DNA of 23,004 nt. Source: Patescibacteria group bacterium (GTDB lineage: Bacteria; Patescibacteriota; Minisyncoccia; Phycocordibacterales; XYD1-FULL-46-19). The stretch lies in contig JAUPVZ010000019.1 of the NCBI GenBank assembly GCA_030916795.1, forward strand, positions 1-23,004, read 5' to 3'. The notes under the pieces were generated by a model. The model was not told where the DNA came from, ran no database searches, and saw only the letters and a list, made by a program, of their open reading frames with translations. The stretch's first letter is position 1. Each line of letters begins with the position of its first letter. A program made the position numbers and the translations under genes. Below are positions 1 to 8,136 of the stretch, in pieces.

Positions 1-146
1 ATGAAAATGGAAAGATTATTCCTTTGCGAGTAAAAAAAGGTCAGCGGGTGCTATTTTCCAAATATGGTCCTGATGAAATAAAGGTAGACGGCACTGAATA
101 TTTAATCGTCAGCGAGTCCAACATATTAGCAATTATTGAAGAATAG
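1..146 (+). CDS. groES: Co-chaperonin GroES, C-terminal part (cut by window edge)
   Basis: The frame is open from the window edge (first complete codon at base 3) and ends with TAG at 144-146. GroES forms the heptameric lid of the GroEL folding chamber in the cytoplasm. The visible 47 residues contain the family's second beta-barrel half: [18 protein letters not shown] followed by [15 protein letters not shown], the usual GroES ending. The N-terminal half, including the mobile loop, lies outside the window. Only 2 nt separate its stop from the groEL ATG, the classical groESL arrangement. The promoter and any heat-shock operator are not visible. The assignment rests on motif and on the groEL neighbour. 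Confidence 0.93.
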   Translation, partial: ENGKIIPLRVKKGQRVLFSKYGPDEIKVDGTEYLIVSESNILAIIEE

Positions 147-148
147 TT

Positions 149-1801
149 ATGGCCAAAAAAATCTATTTTAATGATGAAGCGCGGAAGGCTTTAAAGCGAG
201 GCATAGACCAGCTTTCTGAGGCGGTAAAAATGACCCTTGGTCCGCGAGGTCGAGCCGTAGTAATAGAAAAAAGCTATGGTGCCCCACAGGTTACTCTTGA
301 TGGTGTGACGGTAGCCAAAGAAATAGAATTGGAAGATAAGTTTGAAAATCTTGGCGCTAATCTGTTGAAGCAGGCGGCCGACAAAACCAATGACAATGTG
401 GGTGATGGTACTACGACCTCTATTATTTAAGCGCAAGCTCTGATTGAGGAAGGGGAAAAGGCGATTGCCGATCGTTGTTTCAATTTTATTAGTTTGGCTG
501 ATGAGATAAAAAAAGGTAGCGAAGAAATCATTTCTTCTCTAGAAGATCAGGCCGAAGCCGTGAAAGATGCGGGCAAAATAAAAGAAGTGGCCACTTTGTC
601 GGCCAAGGATGCCGAGATTGGAGAGTTGATTGCCGGTGTTTTCAAAACTGTCGGTAAAGAAGGGGTAATCACTATTGAAGATTCCAATACCATTTCTAAT
701 TCTTCAGAAGTGGTAGAAGGTCTGCAGTTTGATAAGGGCTATATTGCACCTTATATGGTCACCAATCCTGATAAAATGGAAGCTGAATATAGTGATCCAT
801 TTATTCTTGTCACCGATAAAAAGATCGGCTCTATTAAAGAGATTTTGCCTTTGCTTGAGAAAATGGCTCAAGGGGGTAAAAAAGATTTGGTTATCATTGC
901 TGAAGATGTTGAGGGTGAGGCCCTTACCACTTTGGTGCTAAACAAAATCCGCGGTATTTTTAATAGTTTAGCTATTAAAGCCCCTGGGTTTGGCGATCGT
1001 CGCAAAGAGATGTTGGAGGACATTGCTATTGTTACCGGAGCGACGCTGATTACCGAGTCTCTTGGTCTTAAGCTAGAGAGTGCAGAATTGTCACATCTTG
1101 GTCGCGCCCGACGGGTTATTGCCTCTAAAGATGCAACCGTGATTGTTGGGGGTAAAGGCAAAAAAAATGAGATTGAAAATAGGGTCAATCAACTAAAGGC
1201 CCAGATTGAGAAAACTGAATATAAATATGATAAAGAAAAGTTAGTTGAGCGTTTGGGTAAACTCTCTGGTGGGGTAGCGGTAATAAAAGTTGGGGCTCCA
1301 ACCGAATCTGCTCAAAAAGAATTGAAACAGAGGGTGGAGGACGCCGTGTCAGCCACGCGGGCGGCGATGGAGCAAGGCGTGGTGCCCGGAGGCGGTATTG
1401 CCTTGTTTAATGTTAGCTTAGCGATGGCGGAAAAGTCGACCACCGATGATGTAGTGCTCCATGCTTGGGAAATATTACGACGGGTAACTCAAGCGCCGCT
1501 TTCGGCTATTATTGAAAATAGTGGTGAGACGGTAGTTTCTATTATTGGAGATCTAAAAGATAAAAAAGGGGAGATAAAAGATAAATCCAATAAAAACTGG
1601 CTTGGTTTTAACGCTAGTAAAAATGAAATTGAGGATTTAAAGAAAGCGGGGATTGTGGACCCACTAAAGGTGACCAAGACTGCTTTTACCAATGCGGTGT
1701 CGGTAGCAGCCAACTATCTGACAATTGGCGTGGCTATTACTGAAATACCAAAAAAAGAAGAACCGCATAACCATGGCGGGGAGATGGGGATGGGGTATTA
1801 A
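149..1801 (+). pseudogene. groEL: Chaperonin GroEL, full length but interrupted by an in-frame TAA at codon 94
   Basis: The 60-kDa ATP-dependent chaperonin subunit works with GroES in cytoplasmic protein folding. The single frame from ATG 149 to TAA 1799-1801 covers 550 codons, matching the family (about 545). It carries the nucleotide-binding motifs LGPRGR and VGDGTTT near residues 30 and 85-91, the apical-domain region, the ATRAAMEQGVVPGGG signature that holds the catalytic aspartate region, and a Gly/Met-rich tail ending HGGEMGMGY. Codon 94 (428-430) is TAA exactly where the family has Leu before Ala-Gln-Ala, a one-base change from TTA. Downstream, the next usable start in frame is only TTG 494, without SD, so reinitiation would give a protein lacking the first equatorial segment. 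No frameshift is seen. It may be a real nonsense mutation, a strain variant, or a consensus error. Confidence 0.9.
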
Positions 1802-1825
1802 AGTAATTAGTAAATTTATAAACAA

Positions 1826-1853
1826 CAAAAATTGCCCCAAGGGGCAATTTTTG
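1826..1853. terminator. Intrinsic terminator after groEL
   Basis: This is a perfect 13-bp inverted repeat (1826-1838 and 1841-1853) around AA. It has a GC core (GCCCC/GGGGC), a flanking A-run and a T-run on the opposite side, so it can work in both directions. It lies 24 nt after the groEL stop and closes the groE operon. Confidence 0.9.
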
Positions 1854-1936
1854 TTTATGGTGGATAACTAACTATTTTTAATATTTTATTTAATATACTC
1901 TTGAATTAGATTATTTATAAGAAGACTTTATTTATT

Positions 1937-2722
1937 ATGAATGATTACATAAGTAAGCATCGGTTGTGTTTGTTGATTAATTTAATACTCGTTTTATGTT
2001 TTTTTGGTCTTGGTTTGTATTTATTTGGCTCCACGTCTGACAGAAAAATTGTTTTAACAGATATGGAATCGGGTGAATCGCGATATATGTTGTCTACCGC
2101 TACGGCTGGGGCAGAAAAAACTTGTCCAACGGTTCAAATGCCTAAATATGGCTATGCGCGAAGAGTAAAAATACCCGTGTCTTTTAAGTCGGACTTTAAA
2201 AATACTGATTTTACAAATATGACGGAAAGTGAGGTTGCTAGTTTGGTTGGCTCAAATATTGTGGAAGGTGAGGTTTATGTATTTGATGGCTACGATGACA
2301 CAAATGGTATTGATAGTAAAGGCTGTCTAAAAAATAAAATAGTTAGAAAATGTAAGTATCAGTTGGCAAAACTAGCTTCAACCACTTCATCTAATCCAAA
2401 GATATTTGCCGCAGATATTACTGAACAGGTCGGTAAACTTTTGAGGAATAATCTTGTTAAGTGTATAGTGGCAGCTTCCTCTGGTCCAGATAAGGCAGCT
2501 TGTGTTGAAGGAATAGGAGATATACTTTTTACCTTGGCAAATGAAAAAGATGTAAACTGCCAGACTAGGTTGGTTGGTCAAGGACCAAGAAAGACGGGCA
2601 TGGTTTCTACGATATTTAATGTCGGTATGGAAACTGGTCAAGAAATATTACTTCAAGATTTTGAAGTATTAAAACCAGGGTTTAATATAAACGAATGGTT
2701 GGCTGATCAGATAGTAAATTAG
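1937..2722 (+). CDS. Hypothetical membrane-anchored exported protein with six cysteines
   Basis: No family is recognised. The 261-aa product starts with a short cytoplasmic stretch and one strong hydrophobic segment at about residues 11-30, likely an uncleaved anchor or signal peptide, with the rest outside the membrane. The exported part has exactly six cysteines (63, 130, 139, 176, 189, 208), an even number compatible with three disulfides. The middle contains a helical-looking stretch (about 155-205). ATG 1937 is preferred because it directly precedes the positively charged N-region; there is no SD. The gene is monocistronic between two terminators, and it and the convergent gene after it are visibly more AT-rich than groEL or lemA, which could mean a separate origin. 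Function is unknown. Confidence 0.7.
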   Translation: MNDYISKHRLCLLINLILVLCFFGLGLYLFGSTSDRKIVLTDMESGESRYMLSTATAGAEKTCPTVQMPKYGYARRVKIPVSFKSDFKNTDFTNMTESEVASLVGSNIVEGEVYVFDGYDDTNGIDSKGCLKNKIVRKCKYQLAKLASTTSSNPKIFAADITEQVGKLLRNNLVKCIVAASSGPDKAACVEGIGDILFTLANEKDVNCQTRLVGQGPRKTGMVSTIFNVGMETGQEILLQDFEVLKPGFNINEWLADQIVN

Positions 2723-2741
2723 TAAACATTTTTTAGGTTGT

Positions 2742-2774
2742 AATTAAAAGGGTCCAGTTTGGACCCTTTTAATT
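2742..2774. terminator. Bidirectional terminator between convergent genes
   Basis: This is a perfect 14-bp inverted repeat (2742-2755 and 2761-2774) with a 5-nt loop, a GGGTCC/GGACCC core and A/T tails. It sits between the stop of the + strand hypothetical gene and the stop of the minus-strand Lnt-like gene, touching the latter's stop codon, and can serve both. Confidence 0.9.
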
Positions 2775-4270
2775 TATGGTAATTGATATAGATAACCATT
2801 AATAGTATCGGTGTTTTTATGTAAGATGTCTTTTCCTTTTGGATTTATTAAATAAGATGGTTCTGTATCATTGGTGTGTAGAATGTAACTATTTTTAATA
2901 ACAGCTTGAATTTTTGATGCTTTTTTAGTTTGTCTGTATAGAGAGCTCCCACTTGAGAACCAGTCGTATGAGGACATATTAATTATCAGCGAATTACTAC
3001 CTGTCTGACGTAGTCGTTTGGTGGACATAATTTCGGAACACAGTACTATAAAAATTTCTTTATTATTTATTGTCATTGGATTAGTTATTCTTCCTGACAC
3101 TAATTCTCTCCTCTTGCGATACGTTTTTAGTAACTCGTTTTGCCCTCCAAGCTTAAGAATAAATGAAGTAAAATAAGGAATATATTCTCCATGAGGAGCT
3201 AGAACCATTTTTTCTGAGAATGATCCAATATAGGGTTTATGATTGAATATTTGGTAAGCGACACTCGCCTGTTTGTTGGACTTAGAAAAAATAAGATGAT
3301 CAGAGTCAATAATCGATAAGCTTTTTTCAGTTGGTATTTTTCTAAAGAAAACTTGCCATTCTTTATCGCTAAAACTCCTTTCTCTAGCAAAAAGAGATGA
3401 ATCTTCGGGTAATACTATTATATCCAGATTGGGGTTATTGCTTATGGCTTTCTGGAGTAAGAGGGAGGGGGTAGTTTTTGTGGGGGTGGATACTGCTAAT
3501 ATATTAGTCTGACTTAAATAATTTTTTGGTATACGAAAATTCTGGTTGTAATAATACAAAATAATAAGTATAGACAATAAAACCACTAAAACTATTTTGA
3601 TACTAAATTCGTTTGGTTTTTCTCGTAGAAGACAGATATATAAGATATAGGTTATAAAAATAGCTAGGGAACTTAGGCCATAGACCCCGATTAAGAAGGC
3701 TGGGGTTGAGAGAATACTAACATCAGATAAAGCATAACCTAATGCTCCGTAAGATAGGTGGTCTCCGATTGAGGATTCTGATCCCAGCCAGACGATAGAA
3801 AATAATACAGAGCGGGCAAATTCTATGACGAAAAAACTCGCTGTAATAAATATAGCTAGAAAAAAAGTGGATTTATGACGAAATTGATATACAGCCAAAG
3901 ACCATAGGCCCCACAAGATACCGGCAATAATTGCGGGTGTTAGCCAGCTATAGATAATCATAAGCCAAGCGATATTGTCATTATAGATGGCTATCGAATC
4001 TAAAGGCCAAGTATCTAGATGCCATCTTAGGATATAGATTAGGTAGATTGTCCCCGCCAGCCAGTAAGAAAAAAACAATGAAAGTTTTGAGCCCTTCCAA
4101 TTTAGCACTAGGCTGATTATCGGGATAAAGAATAAGATGACCAAAGCACTTTCAGGTCCCTCTAAGTCATAGACTACAGCAGAACAAATAGTCGATAAAA
4201 ACAGCAATAATATTGGATTTTTAGACCCACCAGACTTAATTTTTTTAATTATAGTGTTAACTAAATTCAT
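2774..4270 (-). CDS. Apolipoprotein N-acyltransferase-like membrane protein (Lnt family)
   Basis: Lnt enzymes transfer an acyl chain from phospholipid to the N-terminal cysteine of lipoproteins. The 498-aa product has the Lnt layout: about seven or eight hydrophobic segments in residues 15-245, then a nitrilase-type (CN_hydrolase) domain in 255-495. The catalytic triad is visible: Glu289 in VLPEDSS, Lys354 in SEKMVLAPHGEYIPY, and Cys411 in VLCSEI. Spacings of 65 and 57 residues resemble E. coli Lnt (Glu267, Lys335, Cys387). The late motif NMSSYDWFSSGS matches the family's NxSNDAWFG region, though the Asn-Asp is replaced. The gene is AT-rich, opposite in strand to its neighbours and has its own promoter region. 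Substrate is uncertain, because no lipobox protein is seen in this window. A related nitrilase-fold acyltransferase is the main alternative. Confidence 0.82.
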   Translation of the reverse strand: MNLVNTIIKKIKSGGSKNPILLLFLSTICSAVVYDLEGPESALVILFFIPIISLVLNWKGSKLSLFFSYWLAGTIYLIYILRWHLDTWPLDSIAIYNDNIAWLMIIYSWLTPAIIAGILWGLWSLAVYQFRHKSTFFLAIFITASFFVIEFARSVLFSIVWLGSESSIGDHLSYGALGYALSDVSILSTPAFLIGVYGLSSLAIFITYILYICLLREKPNEFSIKIVLVVLLSILIILYYYNQNFRIPKNYLSQTNILAVSTPTKTTPSLLLQKAISNNPNLDIIVLPEDSSLFARERSFSDKEWQVFFRKIPTEKSLSIIDSDHLIFSKSNKQASVAYQIFNHKPYIGSFSEKMVLAPHGEYIPYFTSFILKLGGQNELLKTYRKRRELVSGRITNPMTINNKEIFIVLCSEIMSTKRLRQTGSNSLIINMSSYDWFSSGSSLYRQTKKASKIQAVIKNSYILHTNDTEPSYLINPKGKDILHKNTDTINGYLYQLP

Positions 4271-4271
4271 C

Positions 4272-4299
4272 TTGATATTTATATTATAGATTGTATAAT
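4272..4299 (+). promoter_or_regulatory. Predicted sigma70-type promoter for lemA
   Basis: A -35 TTGATA (4272-4277), a 16-nt spacer and a perfect -10 TATAAT (4294-4299) lie 41 nt upstream of the lemA ATG. A second TATAAT on the minus strand (4287-4282) could start the Lnt-like gene with almost no leader, but its -35 is poor. Confidence 0.65.
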
Positions 4300-4340
4300 A
4301 TATAAGATTAATTTTGTAGTTAAATAATTAAATTTTTACC

Positions 4341-4904
4341 ATGGATCTTCTTATTTATATTGTTATTGGTTTGGTGGTGGTTGTCGTTTTGTGGCTAGCG
4401 ATGGCTTATAATGGTTTTGTCACTTTGGTCAATCGCACCAAAGAAGCTTGGGCGGATATTGATGTTCAGCTAAAGCGGCGCTATGACCTTATTCCTAATT
4501 TGGTTAATACGGTAAAAGGTTATGCGGCTCATGAAGCGGGGACGCTGGAAAAGGTAACCGAGGCACGTACAGCTGCGATGAATGCTGGTTCGGTGAAAGA
4601 GCAAGAACAAGCAGAAAATATGCTTAGTGGGGCGCTCAAGTCGCTGTTTGCGGTGTCGGAAAGCTATCCCGATTTGAAAGCCAATACAAATTTTCTGGAA
4701 TTACAACGAGAATTAAGTGATACGGAAAACAAAATTCAAGCCGCTCGTCGTTTTTACAACGGCAATGTTCGTGACCTAAACACCAAGATTGAAAGTTTCC
4801 CGTCCAATATTATTGCTGGTATTTTTAGATTTGCTAAACGAGAGTTTTTTGAGCTAGAAGCTGGGGAAGAGGTAGCTCGCCAACCAGTGGAGGTGAAGTT
4901 TTAG
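4341..4904 (+). CDS. lemA: LemA family protein
   Basis: LemA proteins are small membrane-anchored helical proteins, often encoded beside HtpX or TPM-domain proteins and tied to envelope homeostasis; their biochemical role is not settled. The 187-aa product has one N-terminal membrane segment (about 5-23) and the family signature AYNGFVTLVNRTKEAWADIDVQLKRR split over residues 22-47, then RYDLIPNLVNTVKGYAAHE, the NFLELQRELSDTENKIQAARR helix, and the FPSNIIAGIFRF stretch. Length is typical. The start has no SD. A strong terminator separates it from htpX, so the two are neighbours but probably not a single strong transcript. Confidence 0.95.
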   Translation: MDLLIYIVIGLVVVVVLWLAMAYNGFVTLVNRTKEAWADIDVQLKRRYDLIPNLVNTVKGYAAHEAGTLEKVTEARTAAMNAGSVKEQEQAENMLSGALKSLFAVSESYPDLKANTNFLELQRELSDTENKIQAARRFYNGNVRDLNTKIESFPSNIIAGIFRFAKREFFELEAGEEVARQPVEVKF

Positions 4905-4916
4905 AAAAATACAAAC

Positions 4917-4957
4917 AGCAAAAACCACCCCCAGTAAGACTGGGGGTGGTTTTTGCT
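4917..4957 (+). terminator. Intrinsic terminator after lemA
   Basis: This is a perfect 19-bp inverted repeat (4917-4935 and 4939-4957) with a 3-nt loop, a CCACCCCCAG core and A/T flanks, 12 nt after the lemA stop. It would also block readthrough into htpX. Confidence 0.9.
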
Positions 4958-4998
4958 GGCCTTTTCTTTTTCCTTTAAAATGGTTTAATTTAGGGACG

Positions 4999-5889
4999 AT
5001 GGCGACTTTGTATACCGAACAATCTAAAAATATTACCAAAACTTGGCTCCTGATGACTGGCTTTTTGGTGGTAGTGATCGGTCTTGGTTGGTACTTTGGT
5101 TTTACTTTAGACCTGCCATGGCTTTTACCTGTCGCTGTGGCTTTTAGTCTTATTATGAATGTGGCGAGCTACTGGTGGTCGGACAAAATTGTGTTAAAAA
5201 TGGCTGGCGCTCGACCAGCAACAAGAGAAGAATTTTTTGACCTCTACACTGTAACCGAAAACCTCGCCATTACCGCCGGATTACCGATGCCGAAACTTTA
5301 TGTCATAGACGATTCGTCACCAAATGCTTTTGCGACCGGTCGTGACAAGGAGCATGCGGTGGTGGCGGCGACCACGGGGCTACTAGCCATTCTGGAAAAA
5401 AATGAGCTAGAAGGCGTGGTGGCGCACGAGCTCGCCCATATTGGTAACCGCGATATGTTGCTTTCAACGGTCGTGGTGGTACTGGTCGGGTTTGTGGCGA
5501 TTTTGTCAGACTTCTTTTTACGTTTTTCTTTTTCTGGAGGGGGAGACAGAGATAGTAAAGGTAATGCGATTTTGATTGTGATTGGTATTGTGCTCGCGAT
5601 TTTGGCGCCCATCGCGGCTACTCTTATCCAGTTGGCAATTTCTCGCAAGCGCGAGTTTTTGGCCGATGCCTCGGGGGCGTTACTCACTCGCTACCCAGAG
5701 GGGCTAGCCTTAGCTTTGGAAAAGATATCCAAAAGTGGGGTGCCTGTGGCTCGCGCCAACAATGCGACCGCTCATCTGTATATTGCTAACCCGTTTGGGG
5801 GCAAGACCAGTGCTTTACATAAATTATTTCTTACCCACCCGCCAGTAGAGGAACGCCTTGCGGCTTTGCGGGGGATGAGCGTAGAATAA
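4999..5889 (+). CDS. htpX: Membrane zinc metalloprotease HtpX
   Basis: HtpX is an M48-family protease of the cytoplasmic membrane that degrades damaged membrane proteins. The 296-aa product has two N-terminal membrane segments (about 16-34 and 39-58), the SSPNAFATGRD motif (106-115) typical of the family, the zinc motif HELAH at 143-147, two further membrane segments (about 155-175 and 190-213), and the third zinc ligand Glu219 in REFLADA. The FLTHPPVEERLAAL ending is also characteristic. ATG 4999 is supported by a weak AGGGA just upstream and by homologue-like length. It appears to lead an operon with the next two genes (gaps of 6 and 3 nt). The catalytic residues are intact. Confidence 0.96.
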   Translation: MATLYTEQSKNITKTWLLMTGFLVVVIGLGWYFGFTLDLPWLLPVAVAFSLIMNVASYWWSDKIVLKMAGARPATREEFFDLYTVTENLAITAGLPMPKLYVIDDSSPNAFATGRDKEHAVVAATTGLLAILEKNELEGVVAHELAHIGNRDMLLSTVVVVLVGFVAILSDFFLRFSFSGGGDRDSKGNAILIVIGIVLAILAPIAATLIQLAISRKREFLADASGALLTRYPEGLALALEKISKSGVPVARANNATAHLYIANPFGGKTSALHKLFLTHPPVEERLAALRGMSVE

Positions 5890-5895
5890 AAAAAT

Positions 5896-6225
5896 ATGTC
5901 AAACAACGAAAACTATAATGGGTCAGATTTAGAAAATAGTGATGCAGAATGGGGGTATTTGCGGAAGGAAATAAAAGAAAAACTTACCTTAAGTCCAAAT
6001 CCTAATTCTAAAAATGTAAATGAAAATGATTTAACCGAGACCGATCTTTTAATGTGGGAAAAATATAAGCAATATTTAGCCACAGGCGAAGGACTTACTT
6101 TGACTGAGTTTCGTGACTATAGCGCCGAAGTGTTTGCTCAAGAAAATGCTTCGCGAGGGTTATTTAGAGGTTATATGGTTGACCATTTAAATAATCTTTT
6201 TTATCCTGAAGGTAAAATTAAATAA
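5896..6225 (+). CDS. Hypothetical small soluble protein in the htpX operon
   Basis: No family is recognised. The 109-aa product has no membrane segment or signal peptide. Residues 1-45 are Asn/Asp/Glu-rich and probably disordered; residues 46-105 look helical and contain LTLTEFRDYSAEVF and a C-terminal YMVDHLNNLFYPEG. It begins 6 nt after htpX and ends 3 nt before the DUF1189-like gene, so it is very likely co-transcribed and may be related to membrane proteostasis. That role is inferred only from position. There is no SD before ATG 5896. Confidence 0.72.
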   Translation: MSNNENYNGSDLENSDAEWGYLRKEIKEKLTLSPNPNSKNVNENDLTETDLLMWEKYKQYLATGEGLTLTEFRDYSAEVFAQENASRGLFRGYMVDHLNNLFYPEGKIK

Positions 6226-6228
6226 AAC

Positions 6229-7107
6229 ATGAACTTTTTCCAAGATTTAAGAAATAGTATTTATAGCCCAACCTTTTACCGAGGCATCTTTAGTCAAACC
6301 TTTGGTTATTCTGTTAGCTATTATTTTAAATTAGCGGCGGTTATTGCTTTGGTCAGCTCGGTTTTGTTTGCGATTGCGGTGGTTCCTAAAATAAATGCTG
6401 GTTTGTGGCAGATGGAAAACAGTATTATGGAGTCTTTTCCGGATACGCTTGAGCTTCGGGTGGCAGCTGGTGAACTTCAAAAAAATATCAAGGATGAAGT
6501 GATTATTCCTATTCCCAAAGGCTGGACTAATGATAATAAGGTGATGGGGGATTTTCAATTTGAACACTTGGTGGTAATAGATACAGCTAGCCCGGCCACT
6601 TTAGAGGTCTATCGTGCTAAAAAAGCCTTTGTTCTTTTGGCTAAGGATGGTTTGGTTGGACCAGACAATAGTCGGGGTACGATAAAAATATTACCTTATG
6701 ATGAGGATATGGATTTTACTTTGACCGAAGCTAAAATAGCTGGATTTTTTAATGCTGTACGTCCGTGGTATGTGATGGTCGCTCCAGTCTTGGTGTTGTC
6801 CATTTTTATTCTTTTTATGTTTTTACTTTTTTTCCTATTGTTGCCTCTAGCGGTAGTCGCCTTTTTGGCTTGGGTGTTACTATTTTTGGCACAAAAAATC
6901 ATTGGCCGGCGGGTGCGTTTTGGCGAGGCTTATCGCCTTACTCTCCATGCGGTTACTTTACCCCTACTAATATCCTTTTTCTTTGCTTTCATTTGGGATG
7001 GGATGTTTGGCCCGTCATTGTTTATGGCGACAGTTTTGTTGGTGATATTTGTAAATTTGGTAGATTTTGGTCTCAAGAGTTGTGACCCTAGTCTTCCCAA
7101 CTCTTAA
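6229..7107 (+). CDS. DUF1189-like multi-pass membrane protein
   Basis: The 292-aa product opens with a short amphipathic N terminus (NFFQDLRNSIYSPTFYR) and has a membrane segment at about 33-53, an extracytoplasmic domain of roughly 125 residues (54-178), then a cluster of hydrophobic segments at about 181-222, 241-256 and 262-282. This order, and the N-terminal FYRGI-type start, resemble DUF1189 proteins, whose function is unknown. It is the third gene of the htpX operon. No catalytic motif is visible. The family call is moderate; the membrane topology is clear. Confidence 0.7.
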   Translation: MNFFQDLRNSIYSPTFYRGIFSQTFGYSVSYYFKLAAVIALVSSVLFAIAVVPKINAGLWQMENSIMESFPDTLELRVAAGELQKNIKDEVIIPIPKGWTNDNKVMGDFQFEHLVVIDTASPATLEVYRAKKAFVLLAKDGLVGPDNSRGTIKILPYDEDMDFTLTEAKIAGFFNAVRPWYVMVAPVLVLSIFILFMFLLFFLLLPLAVVAFLAWVLLFLAQKIIGRRVRFGEAYRLTLHAVTLPLLISFFFAFIWDGMFGPSLFMATVLLVIFVNLVDFGLKSCDPSLPNS

Positions 7108-7186
7108 ATTTGTGCTAATCTGGCAAACATAAAAAGGCGATATTGGCTTATTAAGCCGTAGTTACTTTTTATCTAAAGTGAACCAT

Positions 7187-7273
7187 GGAGGCGTCGCATA
7201 GTGGTCTAGTGCGCACGCTTGGAAAGCGTGTAAGGGGGCAACCCCTTCGAGGGTTCAAATCCCTCCGCCTCCG
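7187..7273 (+). tRNA. tRNA-Ser (anticodon GGA)
   Basis: The acceptor stem is 7187-7193 with 7266-7272 and the discriminator G is 7273. The anticodon stem is CACGC/GCGTG around loop TTGGAAA with anticodon GGA at 7221-7223. There is a long class II variable arm (GGGG-GCAA-CCCC region, 7231-7248), and the T stem GAGGG/CCCTC (7249-7265) has loop TTCAAAT. It reads UCC and UCU. CCA is not encoded, since 7273 is followed by CAAAA. A long inverted copy of its 3' end follows downstream (see findings). Confidence 0.95.
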
Positions 7274-7456
7274 CAAAATAAGGAAACCAAAGCAAAGCCT
7301 TTGGTCGACTATATTTTGCGATGAGGCGGAGGGATTTGAAAGCCGCAGGCGCGAAGCCGACCGCAGTAGCGGTCGTTGCCGAGGCAGGGTCGTGAAATTT
7401 TTCGAGCGACGGCGAGAAAAATATTCCTGACCAAATCCCATTTGAATCCCTCTCTC
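7274..7456. repeat. Structured tRNA-anchored element with inverted copy of tRNA-Ser 3' end
   Basis: The 203 nt between the tRNA and the next gene hold no credible gene. The T arm, acceptor strand and trailer (7254-7280) are repeated in inverse orientation at 7312-7340, identical except for an inserted AT. A small hairpin (7286-7292 with 7299-7305) sits between the arms. A further hairpin (GACCGC/GCGGTC) lies near 7359-7374, and the GGGATTTG of the inverted copy can also pair with CAAATCCC at 7432-7439. A degenerate direct copy of the T-loop region occurs at 7441-7456, 187 bp after the original. Confidence 0.7.
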
Positions 7457-7476
7457 ATTAGTGCCACAATGGATAT

Positions 7477-8076
7477 ATGCCCCGCCACCAGTGGGAAAAA
7501 GCTTGGGCCGACAAGAAGTTTCAGATTGTTACTCTAGAGCCAAGCGTTTTGGTTAAAAAATACAGCGACATATTATCGCCCGGTGATTTGGTTTTGGATA
7601 TTGGTTGTGGCAATGGCCGCAATAGCATCTTTTTGGCCCAAAAAGGGTGTGTGGTGGAAGCGATGGATGTGGCCGATGTGGGCTGGCATGAGGGATTGTC
7701 ACCAGAGATAAAAAATAAGATTGCTTTTACCAGATCAAATATTAAAAATTATAACTTCCGCCCTAAGCGATACAAGGCGGTGGTGGTGGCGCGGGTGATA
7801 CAATATTTAAATACTGAAGAGCTAGACTTCCTGCTGGAAAAAATAGCCGATTCACTACAATCAGATGGATTTATGCTCCTGTCCTACAATACGGCCGGGG
7901 GCATTTTTGATAGGGGCGATATAGATGTTCCTAAATATCATCATAAAATTTCGGATGTTAAGAAAAAATTGGCCAAATATTTTTCTAAAATAATTGTGGC
8001 TAGGGGCGGTAAAGAGAACAGTAAGGTCAACTATTCCGGCCAGATAAAAAGCTATGATATTTGGGCGGGGAAGTAG
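7477..8076 (+). CDS. Class I SAM-dependent methyltransferase
   Basis: The 199-aa product has a Rossmann-type SAM-binding core. Motif I is LVLDIGCGNGRNS (about 38-50). An acidic strand-2 end follows (VVEAMDVADV), then a motif around AFTRSNIKNY, a strand-4 region YKAVVVARVIQYL and the helix LDFLLEKIADSL. It resembles the TehB/UbiE-like broad group, but the substrate cannot be predicted. Length is usual for a single-domain enzyme. ATG 7477 has no SD and lies 203 nt after the tRNA. The next transcription unit starts 5 nt after its stop with a strong promoter, so it is probably a single-gene unit. Confidence 0.85.
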   Translation: MPRHQWEKAWADKKFQIVTLEPSVLVKKYSDILSPGDLVLDIGCGNGRNSIFLAQKGCVVEAMDVADVGWHEGLSPEIKNKIAFTRSNIKNYNFRPKRYKAVVVARVIQYLNTEELDFLLEKIADSLQSDGFMLLSYNTAGGIFDRGDIDVPKYHHKISDVKKKLAKYFSKIIVARGGKENSKVNYSGQIKSYDIWAGK

Positions 8077-8080
8077 GTAG

Positions 8081-8108
8081 TTGACAAAGGTGTGTTTTTT
8101 GGTATAAT
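8081..8108 (+). promoter_or_regulatory. Consensus sigma70-type promoter for the 80-aa gene
   Basis: A perfect TTGACA (8081-8086), a 16-nt spacer and a perfect TATAAT (8103-8108) give the strongest promoter in the window. It would start RNA at about 8115, leaving a leader of roughly 33 nt before ATG 8148. Confidence 0.85.
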
Positions 8109-8136
8109 TAGAATTAATAAATTTGGTTTCGGAACA

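Noticed and set aside
868..1188. Minus-strand frame of 106 aa inside groEL
   Set aside because: Antisense shadow of a conserved gene; composition follows groEL codon periodicity.
7185..7430. Plus-strand frame of 81 aa over tRNA-Ser
   Set aside because: It begins inside the tRNA gene and consists of translated hairpins; low-complexity Arg/Ser-rich product.
7169..7441. Minus-strand frame across tRNA-Ser and its element (contains RRRDLNPRRG)
   Set aside because: This is the familiar artefact of translating the antisense of a tRNA 3' end; no start signals or family.
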